Below are positions 23,515 through 31,659 of a stretch of 64,000 bases of DNA, piece after piece (position 1 is the first letter of the stretch; each line of letters opens with the position of its first letter). Both the position numbers and the translations under genes were made by a program. Source of the DNA: Marinibaculum pumilum (GTDB taxonomy: Bacteria > Pseudomonadota > Alphaproteobacteria > Ferrovibrionales > Ferrovibrionaceae); NCBI RefSeq assembly GCF_042646425.1, contig NZ_JBHRTR010000023.1, positions 162,898 to 226,897 on the forward strand, in the 5' to 3' direction. Under the pieces are notes generated by a model. That model saw only the letters and a list, made by a program, of their open reading frames with translations. It did no database searches and was not told where the DNA came from.

Positions 23515-24017
23515 CCGGACTGCCGGCAATCACCGGCCGCGCCTGGGTCGTGGGCGACGATGTCGACACCGACATCCTGGCCCCGGGCGCCTATATGCGC
23601 GGCCCGGTGGAGGATCTGGCCCGCCACTGCATGGAGGCTGTGCGGCCGGATTTCGCCGCCAATGTCGCGACAGGCGATATCGTGGTGGCGGGACGGAATT
23701 TCGGCATGGGTTCCAGCCGCGAGCAGGCGGCGCAGGCATTGCGGATCCTCGGCGTCGGCTGCGTGCTGGCGCCGTCCTTCGGCGGCATCTTCTACCGCAA
23801 TGCCTTCAACCTCGGCCTGCCAGCCCTGGTCTGCGACCATGGCGGCCGCATCGCCGACGGCGACCGGCTCGTCGTCGACCCGACCGCAGGCCGGGTGACC
23901 GACGAAACGGCGGGCATCGAAATGGACAGCGACGCGGTACCGGGGCATCTGGCGGCGATCGTTACGGCCGGCGGGCTGATCCCCTATCTGAAGGCCCGGT
24001 TCCAGGGAGCATCATGA
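23511..24017 (+). CDS. Aconitase/isopropylmalate-isomerase-type hydro-lyase, small subunit
   Basis: A 168-residue LeuD-like swivel-domain protein. The hallmark GRAWVVGDDVDTDILAPGAYM, the substrate-binding loop GRNFGMGSSREQAAQALR and the following GVGCVLAPSFGGIFYRNAFNLGLPAL are intact. The loop after FGMGSS (SREQAA) is what confers substrate choice in this family, with the arginine contacting a carboxylate. It overlaps the large subunit gene and the downstream lyase gene by 4 bases each (ATGA), so the three proteins are made in step. Confidence 0.9.
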   Translation: MTGLPAITGRAWVVGDDVDTDILAPGAYMRGPVEDLARHCMEAVRPDFAANVATGDIVVAGRNFGMGSSREQAAQALRILGVGCVLAPSFGGIFYRNAFNLGLPALVCDHGGRIADGDRLVVDPTAGRVTDETAGIEMDSDAVPGHLAAIVTAGGLIPYLKARFQGAS

Positions 24018-24883
24018 GCGGAGATTTCAAGGCCAGGCTGGCCGGCGGCGATATCGTCGTCGCGCCCGGCATCTACGACGCGCTGGGCGCGATGCTGGCG
24101 GAGCAGGCGGGGTTCGAGGCGCTCTACCTGTCCGGCGCCTCGCTGACCTATACCCGGCTCGGCCGGCCCGACCTGGGGCTGATCGACCGCGGCGAGATCG
24201 CCGACGCCATATCGATGATCCGCGAGCGCTGCGACCTGCCGCTGATCGTCGACGGGGAGGCCGGCTTCGGCAATGCCCTGAACGTGCAGCGGGAGGTGCG
24301 CAGCTTCGAGGCGGCGGGCGCCACGGTGATCCAGATCGAGGACCAGGACCTGCCGAAGCGCTGCGGCCATCTGGACGGCAAGACCCTGGTCCCGGCGGGG
24401 GAGATGGCGGGCAAGATCCGCGCCGCCGTCGATGCCCGCCGCAACGCCGGCACGCTGATCATGGCCCGCACCGATGCGGTCGCGGTGGAGGGAACCGAAG
24501 CCGCGCTGGACCGTGCGGAGCAGTACCTGGAGGCGGGCGCCGACCTCCTGTTCGTCGAAGCGCTGCGCACCGAGGCCGAGATGCAGGCGGCCTGTACCCG
24601 CTTCGCCGGCCGGGTGCCGCTGCTGGCGAACATGGTGGAAGGCGGCAAGACCCCGTTCCTGCCGGCCGACCGGCTGCAGGCGCTGGGCTTTTCGATCGCG
24701 ATCTTCCCCGGCGGCCTGGTGCGCGCGCTGGCGAAGGCGGCGCAGGACTATTTCGCGGTGCTGAAGGCGCATGGCACGACCGCGCCGCATGCCGGCCGCA
24801 TGCTCGATTTCGCGGGCCTGAACGGCCTGCTTGGCACCGCCCGCATCCTGGAGGAGGCGAAACGCTATGACAGCCGCGACTGA
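24014..24883 (+). CDS. Isocitrate lyase/PEP mutase family C-C lyase
   Basis: A 289-residue TIM-barrel enzyme. The catalytic motif KRCGHL contains Cys117, the acid/base residue of lyases (the phosphonomutases lack it), with Mg-binding acidic residues in IVDGEAGFGN and QIEDQDLP. LYLSGASLTYTRLGRPDLGL and ARTDAVAVEGTEAALDRAEQYLEAGADLLFVEA are typical of 2-methylisocitrate lyase and 2,3-dimethylmalate lyase. The reaction is a retro-aldol split of a 2-substituted malate-type acid into pyruvate or glyoxylate and a smaller acid. The preceding hydro-lyase would make its substrate. No methylcitrate synthase is nearby, which argues against the standard propionate cycle. Confidence 0.87.
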   Translation: MSGDFKARLAGGDIVVAPGIYDALGAMLAEQAGFEALYLSGASLTYTRLGRPDLGLIDRGEIADAISMIRERCDLPLIVDGEAGFGNALNVQREVRSFEAAGATVIQIEDQDLPKRCGHLDGKTLVPAGEMAGKIRAAVDARRNAGTLIMARTDAVAVEGTEAALDRAEQYLEAGADLLFVEALRTEAEMQAACTRFAGRVPLLANMVEGGKTPFLPADRLQALGFSIAIFPGGLVRALAKAAQDYFAVLKAHGTTAPHAGRMLDFAGLNGLLGTARILEEAKRYDSRD

Positions 24884-26639
24884 GGCCGGGCTCGCTACGG
24901 GGCAGGGGGCGCTCGACCCGGTCACCCTGTCGGTGCTGAAGGGACGGCTGGAACAGATCGCCGACGAGATGGACGCGACCCTGTTCCGCTCCGCCTTCAA
25001 CCCGATCATCGCCGAGGCGCATGACGCCAGCCATGGCCTGTACCATCCCGAAAGCGGCGAGACCCTGGTGCAGGGCAAGAACGGCCTGCCGGTGTTCGTC
25101 GGTGCGATGTCCTTCGCCGTGAAGGCGGTGATCGACAGGGTCGCGTCGGAGAACCGGCCGCTCGTGCCCGGCGACACCTATATCTTCAACGACCCCTATG
25201 ACGGCGGCACCCACCTGTCGGACTTCAAGCTGGTGCGGCCGCATTTCCACGACGGAGAGCTGTTCTGCTGGCTGGCCTCCGTCGGGCATTGGCACGATGT
25301 CGGCGGCAACGTGCCCGGCAACTACAATCCGGTCGCCACCGAGAGCTTCCAGGAGGGCATGCTGATCCCGCCGGTGAAGCTGATCGACGGCGGCCAGTTC
25401 CGCGACGATATCGTCGCCATCCTGCAGGCCAATTCGCGCCTGCCGGGCAGCCTGTACGGCGACCTGAACGGCCAGCTCAACGCGCTGTCGCTGGGCGCGG
25501 AGCGTCTGGACGCGCTGATTGCCGATTATGGTGCCGGCACCATCCGCCAGGCGCTGACGGAGCTTCGCACCCGTGCCGCGCAACTGATGGCGAGCCATAT
25601 CGCGGAGCTGCCCGACGGCACCTATTCGGCGGAGGACTGGCTGGACAATGACGGCATCGTCGACCGGCCGCTGAAGATCGCGCTGGACGTCACGATCGCG
25701 GGCGACCGCATGAAGCTGGATTTCAGCCGCACCTCGGCCGCCTGTGCCGGGCCGGTCAACATCGCGCGCTCCACGGCCATCGCCTCCTGCTACGTGGCCT
25801 TGAAGCATGTCTTCCGCGAGGTGCCGGCCAATGCCGGCGTGCTGGAGCCGATCGACTTCGTGATCCCGCCCGACAGCCTGCTCAGCGTCGGCGCGCCGAA
25901 GCCGGTCGGCGGCTATACGGAGACCATCCTGCGGGTGATCGACGCGGTGTTCGTTGCCCTGGCGCAGGCCGATCCGGCGATCTCGAACGGCTGCGCCTAC
26001 GGCACCATCAATGCCCTGTCGCTCGCCGGGCATCGCAGGAACGGCCAGCGCTGGGTGATGTTCTCCTTCTTTGGCGGCGGCCATGGCGGCCATCCGGCCG
26101 GCGATGGCCTGGCGCATGGCAATGCGCCGATCTCCACCGCCACCATCCCGCCGCTGGAGATCCTGGAGGCGGCCTATCCGGTGCGCTTCACGCAATGGGC
26201 GTTGCGGCCCGATTCCGGCGGTCCCGGCCGCCATCGCGGCGGCTGCGGCGCGGTCTACGAGATCGAGCTGCTGGAGGAGGAGGCGACGGGCTTCCTGTTC
26301 GGCGAGCGCGGCCGCCATGCGCCGCCCGGCGTGGCCGGCGGCGGGCCGGCCGCGATGAACGTCTTCACCTACGACCAGGATGACGGGCCGCACCATCCGG
26401 CCATGGTCTCGAAGATCAGCGGCATTGCCCTGCACCGCGGACAGAAGGTGCGGCTGGAGACCCCGGGCGGCGGCGGCTATGGCCCGGCCCAGGAGCGGGA
26501 TCCGGACGCGGTCGCCGCCGACGTACGCCTCGGCTATGTCACGGCCGAGGCGGCGCGGCGCGACTATGCCTGCGTGGTGGCTGCGGACGGCAGCCTGGAC
26601 CGGCACGCAACGGCAGTGCTGCGCGAGAGCGCCTCGTGA
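24867..26639 (+). CDS. hyuB: Hydantoinase/oxoprolinase-type subunit B (HyuB)
   Basis: A 590-residue HyuB-family protein: DPVTLSVLKGRLEQIADEMDATLFRSAFNPIIAEAHDASHGLY, then NDPYDGGTHLSDFKLVRPHF with its metal-binding acidic and histidine residues, GHWHDVGG and the glycine-rich C-terminal TPGGGGYGPAQERDPDAV are all standard. With HyuA it forms an ATP-dependent enzyme that opens a cyclic amide (5-oxoproline, N-methylhydantoin) or, in some relatives, carboxylates a ketone. The ATG at 24867 lies inside the lyase gene, giving a 17-base overlap. HyuA follows through a GTGA overlap. A downstream gamma subunit, expected for acetone-carboxylase-type complexes, is absent, which favours the cyclic-amide hydrolase type. 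Confidence 0.9.
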   Translation: MTAATEAGLATGQGALDPVTLSVLKGRLEQIADEMDATLFRSAFNPIIAEAHDASHGLYHPESGETLVQGKNGLPVFVGAMSFAVKAVIDRVASENRPLVPGDTYIFNDPYDGGTHLSDFKLVRPHFHDGELFCWLASVGHWHDVGGNVPGNYNPVATESFQEGMLIPPVKLIDGGQFRDDIVAILQANSRLPGSLYGDLNGQLNALSLGAERLDALIADYGAGTIRQALTELRTRAAQLMASHIAELPDGTYSAEDWLDNDGIVDRPLKIALDVTIAGDRMKLDFSRTSAACAGPVNIARSTAIASCYVALKHVFREVPANAGVLEPIDFVIPPDSLLSVGAPKPVGGYTETILRVIDAVFVALAQADPAISNGCAYGTINALSLAGHRRNGQRWVMFSFFGGGHGGHPAGDGLAHGNAPISTATIPPLEILEAAYPVRFTQWALRPDSGGPGRHRGGCGAVYEIELLEEEATGFLFGERGRHAPPGVAGGGPAAMNVFTYDQDDGPHHPAMVSKISGIALHRGQKVRLETPGGGGYGPAQERDPDAVAADVRLGYVTAEAARRDYACVVAADGSLDRHATAVLRESAS

Positions 26640-28708
26640 CCGCGCGCGGCCTGGTCGTCGGCGTCGATGTCGGCGGCACCTTCACCGACATCTTCGTGCT
26701 GGGCGAGGCGGCGGGCACCGCGCAGGTGGCCAAGGTACCGTCCACCCGGCCGGACCAGTCGGTGGGCATCCGCGCCGGCATTGCCGAGCGGGTCGACCAG
26801 CTGGGTCGGGTCGCGACCATCGTGCATGGCACCACGGTCGGCACCAATGCGCTGCTGGAGCGCAAGGGCGCCCGGACCGGCCTGATCACCACCGCGGGCT
26901 TTCGGGACGTTCTGGAAATGCGCCGCCGCGACCGGCCGCAGACCTGGGGCCTGTGGGGCAGCTTCGAGCCCGTGGTGCCGCGCGACCTGCGGCGCGAGGT
27001 AGCGGAGCGGGTGCTGGCCGACGGCACCGTCCTGCAGCCGGTCGACCCCGACGAAGTGCAGGCGGCGGCCCGCGCCCTGCTGGCGGATGGGGTGGAGGCG
27101 GTCTGCATCTTCTTCGTCAACGGCTATGCCAATCCGGCGAACGAGGCGGCTGCTGCCGCCGCCGTGCGCGCCGTCTGGCCGAACGACTGCGTCACCGCCG
27201 CGACCGAGATCCTGCCGGAGATCCGCGAGTTCGAGCGTGCCTCCACCGCCGCGCTGAACGCCTACCTTCAGCCGCCGGTCGGCTCCTACCTGGCGCGTCT
27301 GGGGGAAGGGCTGGAGAGCGGCGGCTTTGACGGCCGGCTGCTCATAGTGCAGTCAAATGGCGGGGTGATGTCCGCGGAGACCGCCCGCGCGACCCCGGTG
27401 AAGACGGCGCTGTCGGGCCCGGCCGCCGGCGTGATCGCGGCGGCGGAGATCGCCAGGGTGGCGGGCTTCCCCAACGTCATCACCTGCGACATGGGGGGCA
27501 CCAGCTTCGACGTCTCCCTGATCGCGGAGGGCCGCAGCGCCGTCAGTCCGCAGACCAGCATCGACTTCGGCATGGTGATCCGGTCGCCGATGATCGAGAT
27601 CACCACCATCGGTGCCGGCGGCGGTTCGATCGCCCGGATCGACCGCGGCGGCCTGCTGCAGGTCGGCCCGGAAAGCGCCGGCTCGGACCCGGGCCCGGTC
27701 GCCTATGGCCGCGGCAATGACCGGCCGACGGTCACCGACGCCAATATCGTGCTGGGCCGTATCAACGCGGAGCGCCCCATCGGCGGCGGCAGTGCGCGCC
27801 TCGACGTGGAAGCGGCGCGGGCGGCGATCCTGGAACATGTCGGCAGGCCGCTGGGCATGGATGCGGAGGCCGCGGCGGAGGCGATCATCCGGGTCGCCAA
27901 TGCCAAGATGGCCGCGGCGATCCGCCTGGTCTCGGTAGAGCGCGGGCATGACCCGAAGCGCTTCGTCGCCATGCCGTTCGGCGGCGGCGGCGCGCTGCAT
28001 GCTGGCGCCCTGATCGAAGAGGTCGGCCTGGCCCGCGCCCTGGTGCCGCGCTTCCCGGGCGTGACCAGCGCGCTGGGCTGTGTGATCGCGGACATGCGCT
28101 TCGACAAGGTGGCAACGGTGAACCGCCTGCTCGACGGCCTGGATGCGCAGGCCCTGGCCGCGCCGGTGCGGGAGCTGGAGGCGGAGGGCCGCGACCTGGT
28201 CGGCGGTGCCGGGGTCACGCTTGCCGGGATCGAGAGCCGGGTCGAGCTGGACATGCATTATCTGGGACAGACCCATACCGTCGCGGTCCAGGTGCCACTG
28301 CAGCCGGATGCGGCCGATCTGGGCCTGGGCGAGGCGGCGGTGCGCGGCGCCTTCGAGGGCGCCTATCGCCGCGCCTACGGCAAGGTGCTGCAGGGCCTCG
28401 GCATCCGGATCCTGAACGTGCGGGTCACGGTGGTGGGGCAGCGGCCGAAGTTCGACCTGGCGGTGCTGGCACCCGGATCCGATGCGCGTATCGAAGCCGC
28501 CCTGCTGGGGGAGCGCCAGGTGCATGCCGGCGGCCGGGGGCAGACCGCGAAGGTCTGGGACCGGCTGGCCCTGCCGGTCGGTGCCCGCATCGAAGGCCCG
28601 GCGCTGCTGGAGCAGCCGGACACCACCATCTTCGTCGATCCCGGCCTGGCGGCGGAGGTCGACCGCTACGGCAACCTGGTGATCGCGCGGCAGTCGGAGT
28701 TGGAGTGA
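26636..28708 (+). CDS. hyuA: Hydantoinase/oxoprolinase-type ATPase subunit A (HyuA)
   Basis: A 690-residue ASKHA-fold ATPase subunit. The N-terminal phosphate loop VGVDVGGTFTDIFVL and HGTTVGTNALLERKGARTGLITTAGFRD are followed by QSNGGVMSAETARATPVKTALSGPAAGV and the second phosphate segment CDMGGTSFDVSLI, then AMPFGGGGALHAGAL. It phosphorylates the amide oxygen of the ring for hydrolysis by the partner HyuB. The GTG start overlaps the HyuB stop (GTGA) and the stop overlaps the next ATG by one base (TGATG). HyuB precedes HyuA here, the reverse of many hyuAB pairs. Confidence 0.92.
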   Translation: MTARGLVVGVDVGGTFTDIFVLGEAAGTAQVAKVPSTRPDQSVGIRAGIAERVDQLGRVATIVHGTTVGTNALLERKGARTGLITTAGFRDVLEMRRRDRPQTWGLWGSFEPVVPRDLRREVAERVLADGTVLQPVDPDEVQAAARALLADGVEAVCIFFVNGYANPANEAAAAAAVRAVWPNDCVTAATEILPEIREFERASTAALNAYLQPPVGSYLARLGEGLESGGFDGRLLIVQSNGGVMSAETARATPVKTALSGPAAGVIAAAEIARVAGFPNVITCDMGGTSFDVSLIAEGRSAVSPQTSIDFGMVIRSPMIEITTIGAGGGSIARIDRGGLLQVGPESAGSDPGPVAYGRGNDRPTVTDANIVLGRINAERPIGGGSARLDVEAARAAILEHVGRPLGMDAEAAAEAIIRVANAKMAAAIRLVSVERGHDPKRFVAMPFGGGGALHAGALIEEVGLARALVPRFPGVTSALGCVIADMRFDKVATVNRLLDGLDAQALAAPVRELEAEGRDLVGGAGVTLAGIESRVELDMHYLGQTHTVAVQVPLQPDAADLGLGEAAVRGAFEGAYRRAYGKVLQGLGIRILNVRVTVVGQRPKFDLAVLAPGSDARIEAALLGERQVHAGGRGQTAKVWDRLALPVGARIEGPALLEQPDTTIFVDPGLAAEVDRYGNLVIARQSELE

Positions 28709-29328
28709 TGAGCGATCCCGGACCATGGATGCCGGCGCAGACGGCGCTGCTGCTGGTGGACATGCAGAACGACTTCCTGCACCCCGACGGCGCCTATGCG
28801 CGCGGCGGCGCCACGGCGGCGCCGATCGCCGCGCTGCCGGACCGGCTCGCGCCCGTCGCCGCGGCGGTGCGGGCGGCCGCCGGCTGGATCGTCTCGACCC
28901 ATTTCACCCTGGTGCCGGGCAAGGACGGGTCGCCGCTGATCTCGCCGCACCTGAAGGCATTGCGGCCGTTCCTGGGCCCCGGCGATTTCGCCCCCGGCAG
29001 CTGGGGCCAGGCATTGATCGACGGCCTGGCACCGGCCGATCTGTCGGTGGAGAAGGTGGCCTATTCCGCCTTCTACATGTCCCGCCTGGAATGGGTGCTG
29101 GCCCGCGCCGGCATCAACCGCCTGATCGTCGGCGGCATCGTGACCAATGGCGGCGTCGCCTCGACCGTCCGCGACGCCCATGTCCGCGACATCCCCGTGA
29201 CCGTGCTGTCGGACGGCTGCGCAGCCTTCGACCCGGCGGTGCACGACCTGCATGTGCGGGCGCTGGGCGCGGTGGCGGAGATCGCCGACTGCGCCACCAC
29301 GATCGCGCGGCTGGAGGCGGCGGGATGA
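28708..29328 (+). CDS. Isochorismatase-fold protein lacking the catalytic cysteine
   Basis: A 206-residue protein of the isochorismatase-like superfamily. The catalytic aspartate is in LLLVDMQNDFLHPDG and the lysine in EKVAYSAFYMSRLEWVL, but where cysteine hydrolases (maleamate, biuret and peroxyureidoacrylate amidohydrolases) have TxxCV this one reads GIVTNGGVASTVRDA, with glycine at the nucleophile position. A Gly at this place is known in true isochorismatases such as PhzD, which use Asp and Lys only. So amide hydrolysis through a thioester is unlikely; vinyl-ether hydrolysis or a non-hydrolytic role is possible. It is tightly coupled to hyuA (TGATG) and to the flavoprotein gene (ATGA). 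Confidence 0.85.
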   Translation: MSDPGPWMPAQTALLLVDMQNDFLHPDGAYARGGATAAPIAALPDRLAPVAAAVRAAAGWIVSTHFTLVPGKDGSPLISPHLKALRPFLGPGDFAPGSWGQALIDGLAPADLSVEKVAYSAFYMSRLEWVLARAGINRLIVGGIVTNGGVASTVRDAHVRDIPVTVLSDGCAAFDPAVHDLHVRALGAVAEIADCATTIARLEAAG

Positions 29329-30728
29329 GCATCCTGCCGGCGGCGGAGGCGCGCTTCGCCGCAGAAACAGAGGTCCTGGTGGTCGGCGGCGGCGCCTGTG
29401 GCCTGACCGCTGCCCTTTCGGCGCAGGACGCCGGTGCCGTGCCCCTGGTCCTGGAACGCGATCCGGCGCCGAGCGGCTCCACCGCGCTCTCGTCGGGCTT
29501 CGTGCCGGCGGCGGCAACCCGCTTCCAGGCGGCCCAGGGGATAGCGGATTCCGCTGCAGGGTTTGCCGCCGACATCATGGCGAAGGCGCATGGCGAGGCC
29601 GATCCCGCCCTGGTGGACGCGGTCGCCGGCGAGAGCGGGCCGGCGCTGGAATGGCTTGCCGACCGTCACGGCCTGGAATGGCAGGTGCTGGACGACTTCC
29701 TCTATCCGGGCCACAGCGCCCATCGCATGCATGCGGTGCCGGAGCGCAGCGGTGCCGGGCTGATCGGCCGCCTGGCCAGGTCCGCGGGTGCGGCCGGGGT
29801 CGACCTGGTCTGCGACGCCCATGTCACAGGTCTGTTCGCAGATGGCGATGGCCTGGTGCACGGCGTTCGGTTGCAGCGCCCGGATGGCGGTGTCGAGGAT
29901 CTTGCCTGCCGCGCCCTGATCCTCGCCTGCAACGGCTATGGCGGCGATCCTGCGCTGGTCCGGCGCCACGTGCCGGAACTGGCCGATGCGCTCTACTTCG
30001 GTCATCGCGGCAATACCGGCGACGCCCTGCGCTGGGGCGAGGCGCTGGGCGGGGAGGGGGCGGACCTGTCGGCCGCGCAGGGCCATGGTTCCGTGGCGTT
30101 GCCGCACGGCATTCTGATCACCTGGGCGCTGATGATGGCCGGCGGCATCCAGGTGAACGGCGCCGGCAAACGCTTTTCGAACGAGCATCAGGGCTATTCG
30201 GAGCAGGCCATCGACGTGCTGCGCCAGCCGGGCGGCCAGGCCTGGTGCATCTACGACGCGCGGCTGCACGAGCTGGGCATGGGCTTTCCCGACTATCGCG
30301 ACGCAATGGCACAGGGCGCGGTGCGGTCCGGCGCCGACCCGGCGGCGCTGGCTGCCGCGACCGGCCTTCCGGAAGCCGCGCTGTCTGCCGCGATCGCGGA
30401 GACGGCGGCGAATGGACCCGACAGGTTCGGCCGCGACATGGCGGCCACCTTGCCCCTCGCGCCTCCGTTCCACGCGATCCGGGTCACCGGCGCGTTGTTC
30501 CACACCCAGGGCGGCCTGCGCATCGACCGGCAGGCGCGGGTGCTGCGCCGCGGCAGCGATGCGCCCCTGCCGAACCTGCTGGCCGGCGGCGGGGCCGCGC
30601 GCGGCGTCTCGGGCCGGCAGATCTCCGGCTACCTGTCCGGTAACGGGCTGTTGACCGCGGTGAGCCTGGGCCGGATCGCCGGCCGCACCGCCGCTGCCTT
30701 GACCGCGGGCGAACGAGGACGACCTTAG
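29325..30728 (+). CDS. FAD-dependent dehydrogenase, fumarate reductase/succinate dehydrogenase flavoprotein family
   Basis: A 467-residue flavoprotein with the N-terminal FAD motif VLVVGGGACGLTAALSAQDAG, GSTALSSGFVPAAATR and the C-terminal FAD segment NLLAGGGAARGVSGRQISGYLSGNGLLTAVSLGRIAG. The middle contains GGIQVNGAGKRFSNEHQGYSE, typical of the family capping domain. Members dehydrogenate or reduce C-C bonds next to carbonyl groups (tricarballylate dehydrogenase, ketosteroid dehydrogenase, fumarate and urocanate reductases). No heme or FeS domain and no signal peptide is present, so it is cytosolic. It ends the contiguous gene chain begun at dctM and may introduce the double bond that the hydro-lyase then hydrates. 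Confidence 0.87.
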   Translation: MSILPAAEARFAAETEVLVVGGGACGLTAALSAQDAGAVPLVLERDPAPSGSTALSSGFVPAAATRFQAAQGIADSAAGFAADIMAKAHGEADPALVDAVAGESGPALEWLADRHGLEWQVLDDFLYPGHSAHRMHAVPERSGAGLIGRLARSAGAAGVDLVCDAHVTGLFADGDGLVHGVRLQRPDGGVEDLACRALILACNGYGGDPALVRRHVPELADALYFGHRGNTGDALRWGEALGGEGADLSAAQGHGSVALPHGILITWALMMAGGIQVNGAGKRFSNEHQGYSEQAIDVLRQPGGQAWCIYDARLHELGMGFPDYRDAMAQGAVRSGADPAALAAATGLPEAALSAAIAETAANGPDRFGRDMAATLPLAPPFHAIRVTGALFHTQGGLRIDRQARVLRRGSDAPLPNLLAGGGAARGVSGRQISGYLSGNGLLTAVSLGRIAGRTAAALTAGERGRP

Positions 30729-30746
30729 GGACATCGACCCACCCAC

Positions 30747-30782
30747 GGGAAGGATGCCGCCATGGGGAAGGATGCCGCCATG
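30747..30782 (+). repeat. Tandem 18-bp duplication of ribosome site and start codon
   Basis: GGGAAGGATGCCGCCATG occurs twice back to back (30747-30764 and 30765-30782). Each copy contains a GGAAGG ribosome site and an ATG, and the 18-bp length keeps both starts in the same frame of the DUF6152 gene. Confidence 0.95.
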
Positions 30783-31163
30783 CTCGACCGCCGCCGTTTC
30801 ATCCTGGCTGCAGGGGCCACAGCGCTTCTCGCACCACTGGCGATATTCGCCCCCGCATCCGCCCATCACGGTTGGGCCTGGACGACGGGCGAGAATGTCG
30901 AACTGACCGGCACCATCACTGAGACCCGGCTCGGCATGCCGCATGGGGAACTGGTGATGGACGTCGATGGCACCGCCTGGACGGTCGAAGTCGGCCAGCC
31001 CTATCGCAACGACCGTTCCGGGCTGAAGGAAGGCGATCTCGCCAAGGGCGTGAAGATTACCGTCTCCGGCGAACCCTCCGCCGATCCGGACGAGAAGCTC
31101 CTGAAGGTGGAGCGCCTCTGGATCGGCGAGCGCAAGTACGAGCTCTATCCGAACCGCGACTAG
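30762..31163 (+). CDS. DUF6152 exported protein with Tat-like signal
   Basis: A 133-residue protein (127 if translated from the second ATG at 30780). The second start gives MLDRRRFILAAGATALLAPLAIFAPASA, a signal with an arginine triplet resembling a Tat motif, followed by HHGWAWTTGENVELTGTITETRLGMPHGELVMDVDG, the DUF6152 pattern. The mature domain is a small beta-barrel of unknown function with an N-terminal HH-x-W that could bind metal. It is followed after 3 bases by a multi-pass membrane protein gene; these two are commonly neighbours, suggesting a shared envelope function. The duplicated start region is described separately. Confidence 0.75.
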   Translation: MGKDAAMLDRRRFILAAGATALLAPLAIFAPASAHHGWAWTTGENVELTGTITETRLGMPHGELVMDVDGTAWTVEVGQPYRNDRSGLKEGDLAKGVKITVSGEPSADPDEKLLKVERLWIGERKYELYPNRD

Positions 31164-31166
31164 CGG

Positions 31167-31631
31167 TTGGACGCCCTTCTCGCCGCGCTGTCGGAGAGCG
31201 GGCCGGCGCAACTGATCCGCTTCTCCCGCTGGGGCTATGCGGCGGTCAACACCGCCCATGTCGCGTCGCTCGCTGTCCTCGTCGGCGCGATCCTGCCGCT
31301 CGACCTGCGCCTGCTCGGTGCCTGGCGTGCCGTGCCGCTGGAGCCGCTGGCCCGTATCCTGGTGCCGGTGGCCGCGGCGGGTCTGGCCTGCGCGCTTCTC
31401 ACCGGCCTGCTGCTCTTCTCCACCCGCGCGCCCGGCTATGCCGGCATCGACCTGTTCTGGGTGAAGCTGGCGCTGATCGCCGCCGGCAGCCTGCACGCCA
31501 TCGCGGTGCAGGCCGGGCCGGGGCTGGCGTCCCTGTCCAGCCGGGGCCGGCGCCTGTCGGGCGGCATCTCGCTCGCCTGCTGGGCTGGCGCCCTGGTCAG
31601 CGGCCGCTTCCTGGCATTCGTCGGGGATTGA
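31167..31631 (+). CDS. DUF6644-like four-helix membrane protein
   Basis: A 154-residue hydrophobic protein starting at TTG 31167, only 3 bases after the DUF6152 stop; no good ribosome site is visible, so translation may be coupled. Four membrane segments are evident: YAAVNTAHVASLAVLVGAILPLDL, RILVPVAAAGLACALLTGLLLFS, FWVKLALIAAGSLHAIAVQAG and GGISLACWAGALVSGRFLAFVG. The pattern, with a histidine in the first and third helices (NTAHVA, LHAIAV), is that of small cytochrome-like or redox-linked membrane families such as DUF6644. Biochemical role unknown. Confidence 0.65.
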   Translation: MDALLAALSESGPAQLIRFSRWGYAAVNTAHVASLAVLVGAILPLDLRLLGAWRAVPLEPLARILVPVAAAGLACALLTGLLLFSTRAPGYAGIDLFWVKLALIAAGSLHAIAVQAGPGLASLSSRGRRLSGGISLACWAGALVSGRFLAFVGD

Positions 31632-31659
31632 ACCGTCGTCGCTGCGATCCGCAACGCCC

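Noticed and set aside
22225..24017. Leucine biosynthesis leuCD
   Set aside because: No leuA or leuB nearby; gene chain with a TRAP transporter, C-C lyase and HyuBA is catabolic.
24014..24883. Methylcitrate-cycle methylisocitrate lyase (prpB)
   Set aside because: No methylcitrate synthase or dehydratase gene of that cycle is adjacent; the partner is a two-subunit LeuCD-like enzyme, so the specific name was not used.
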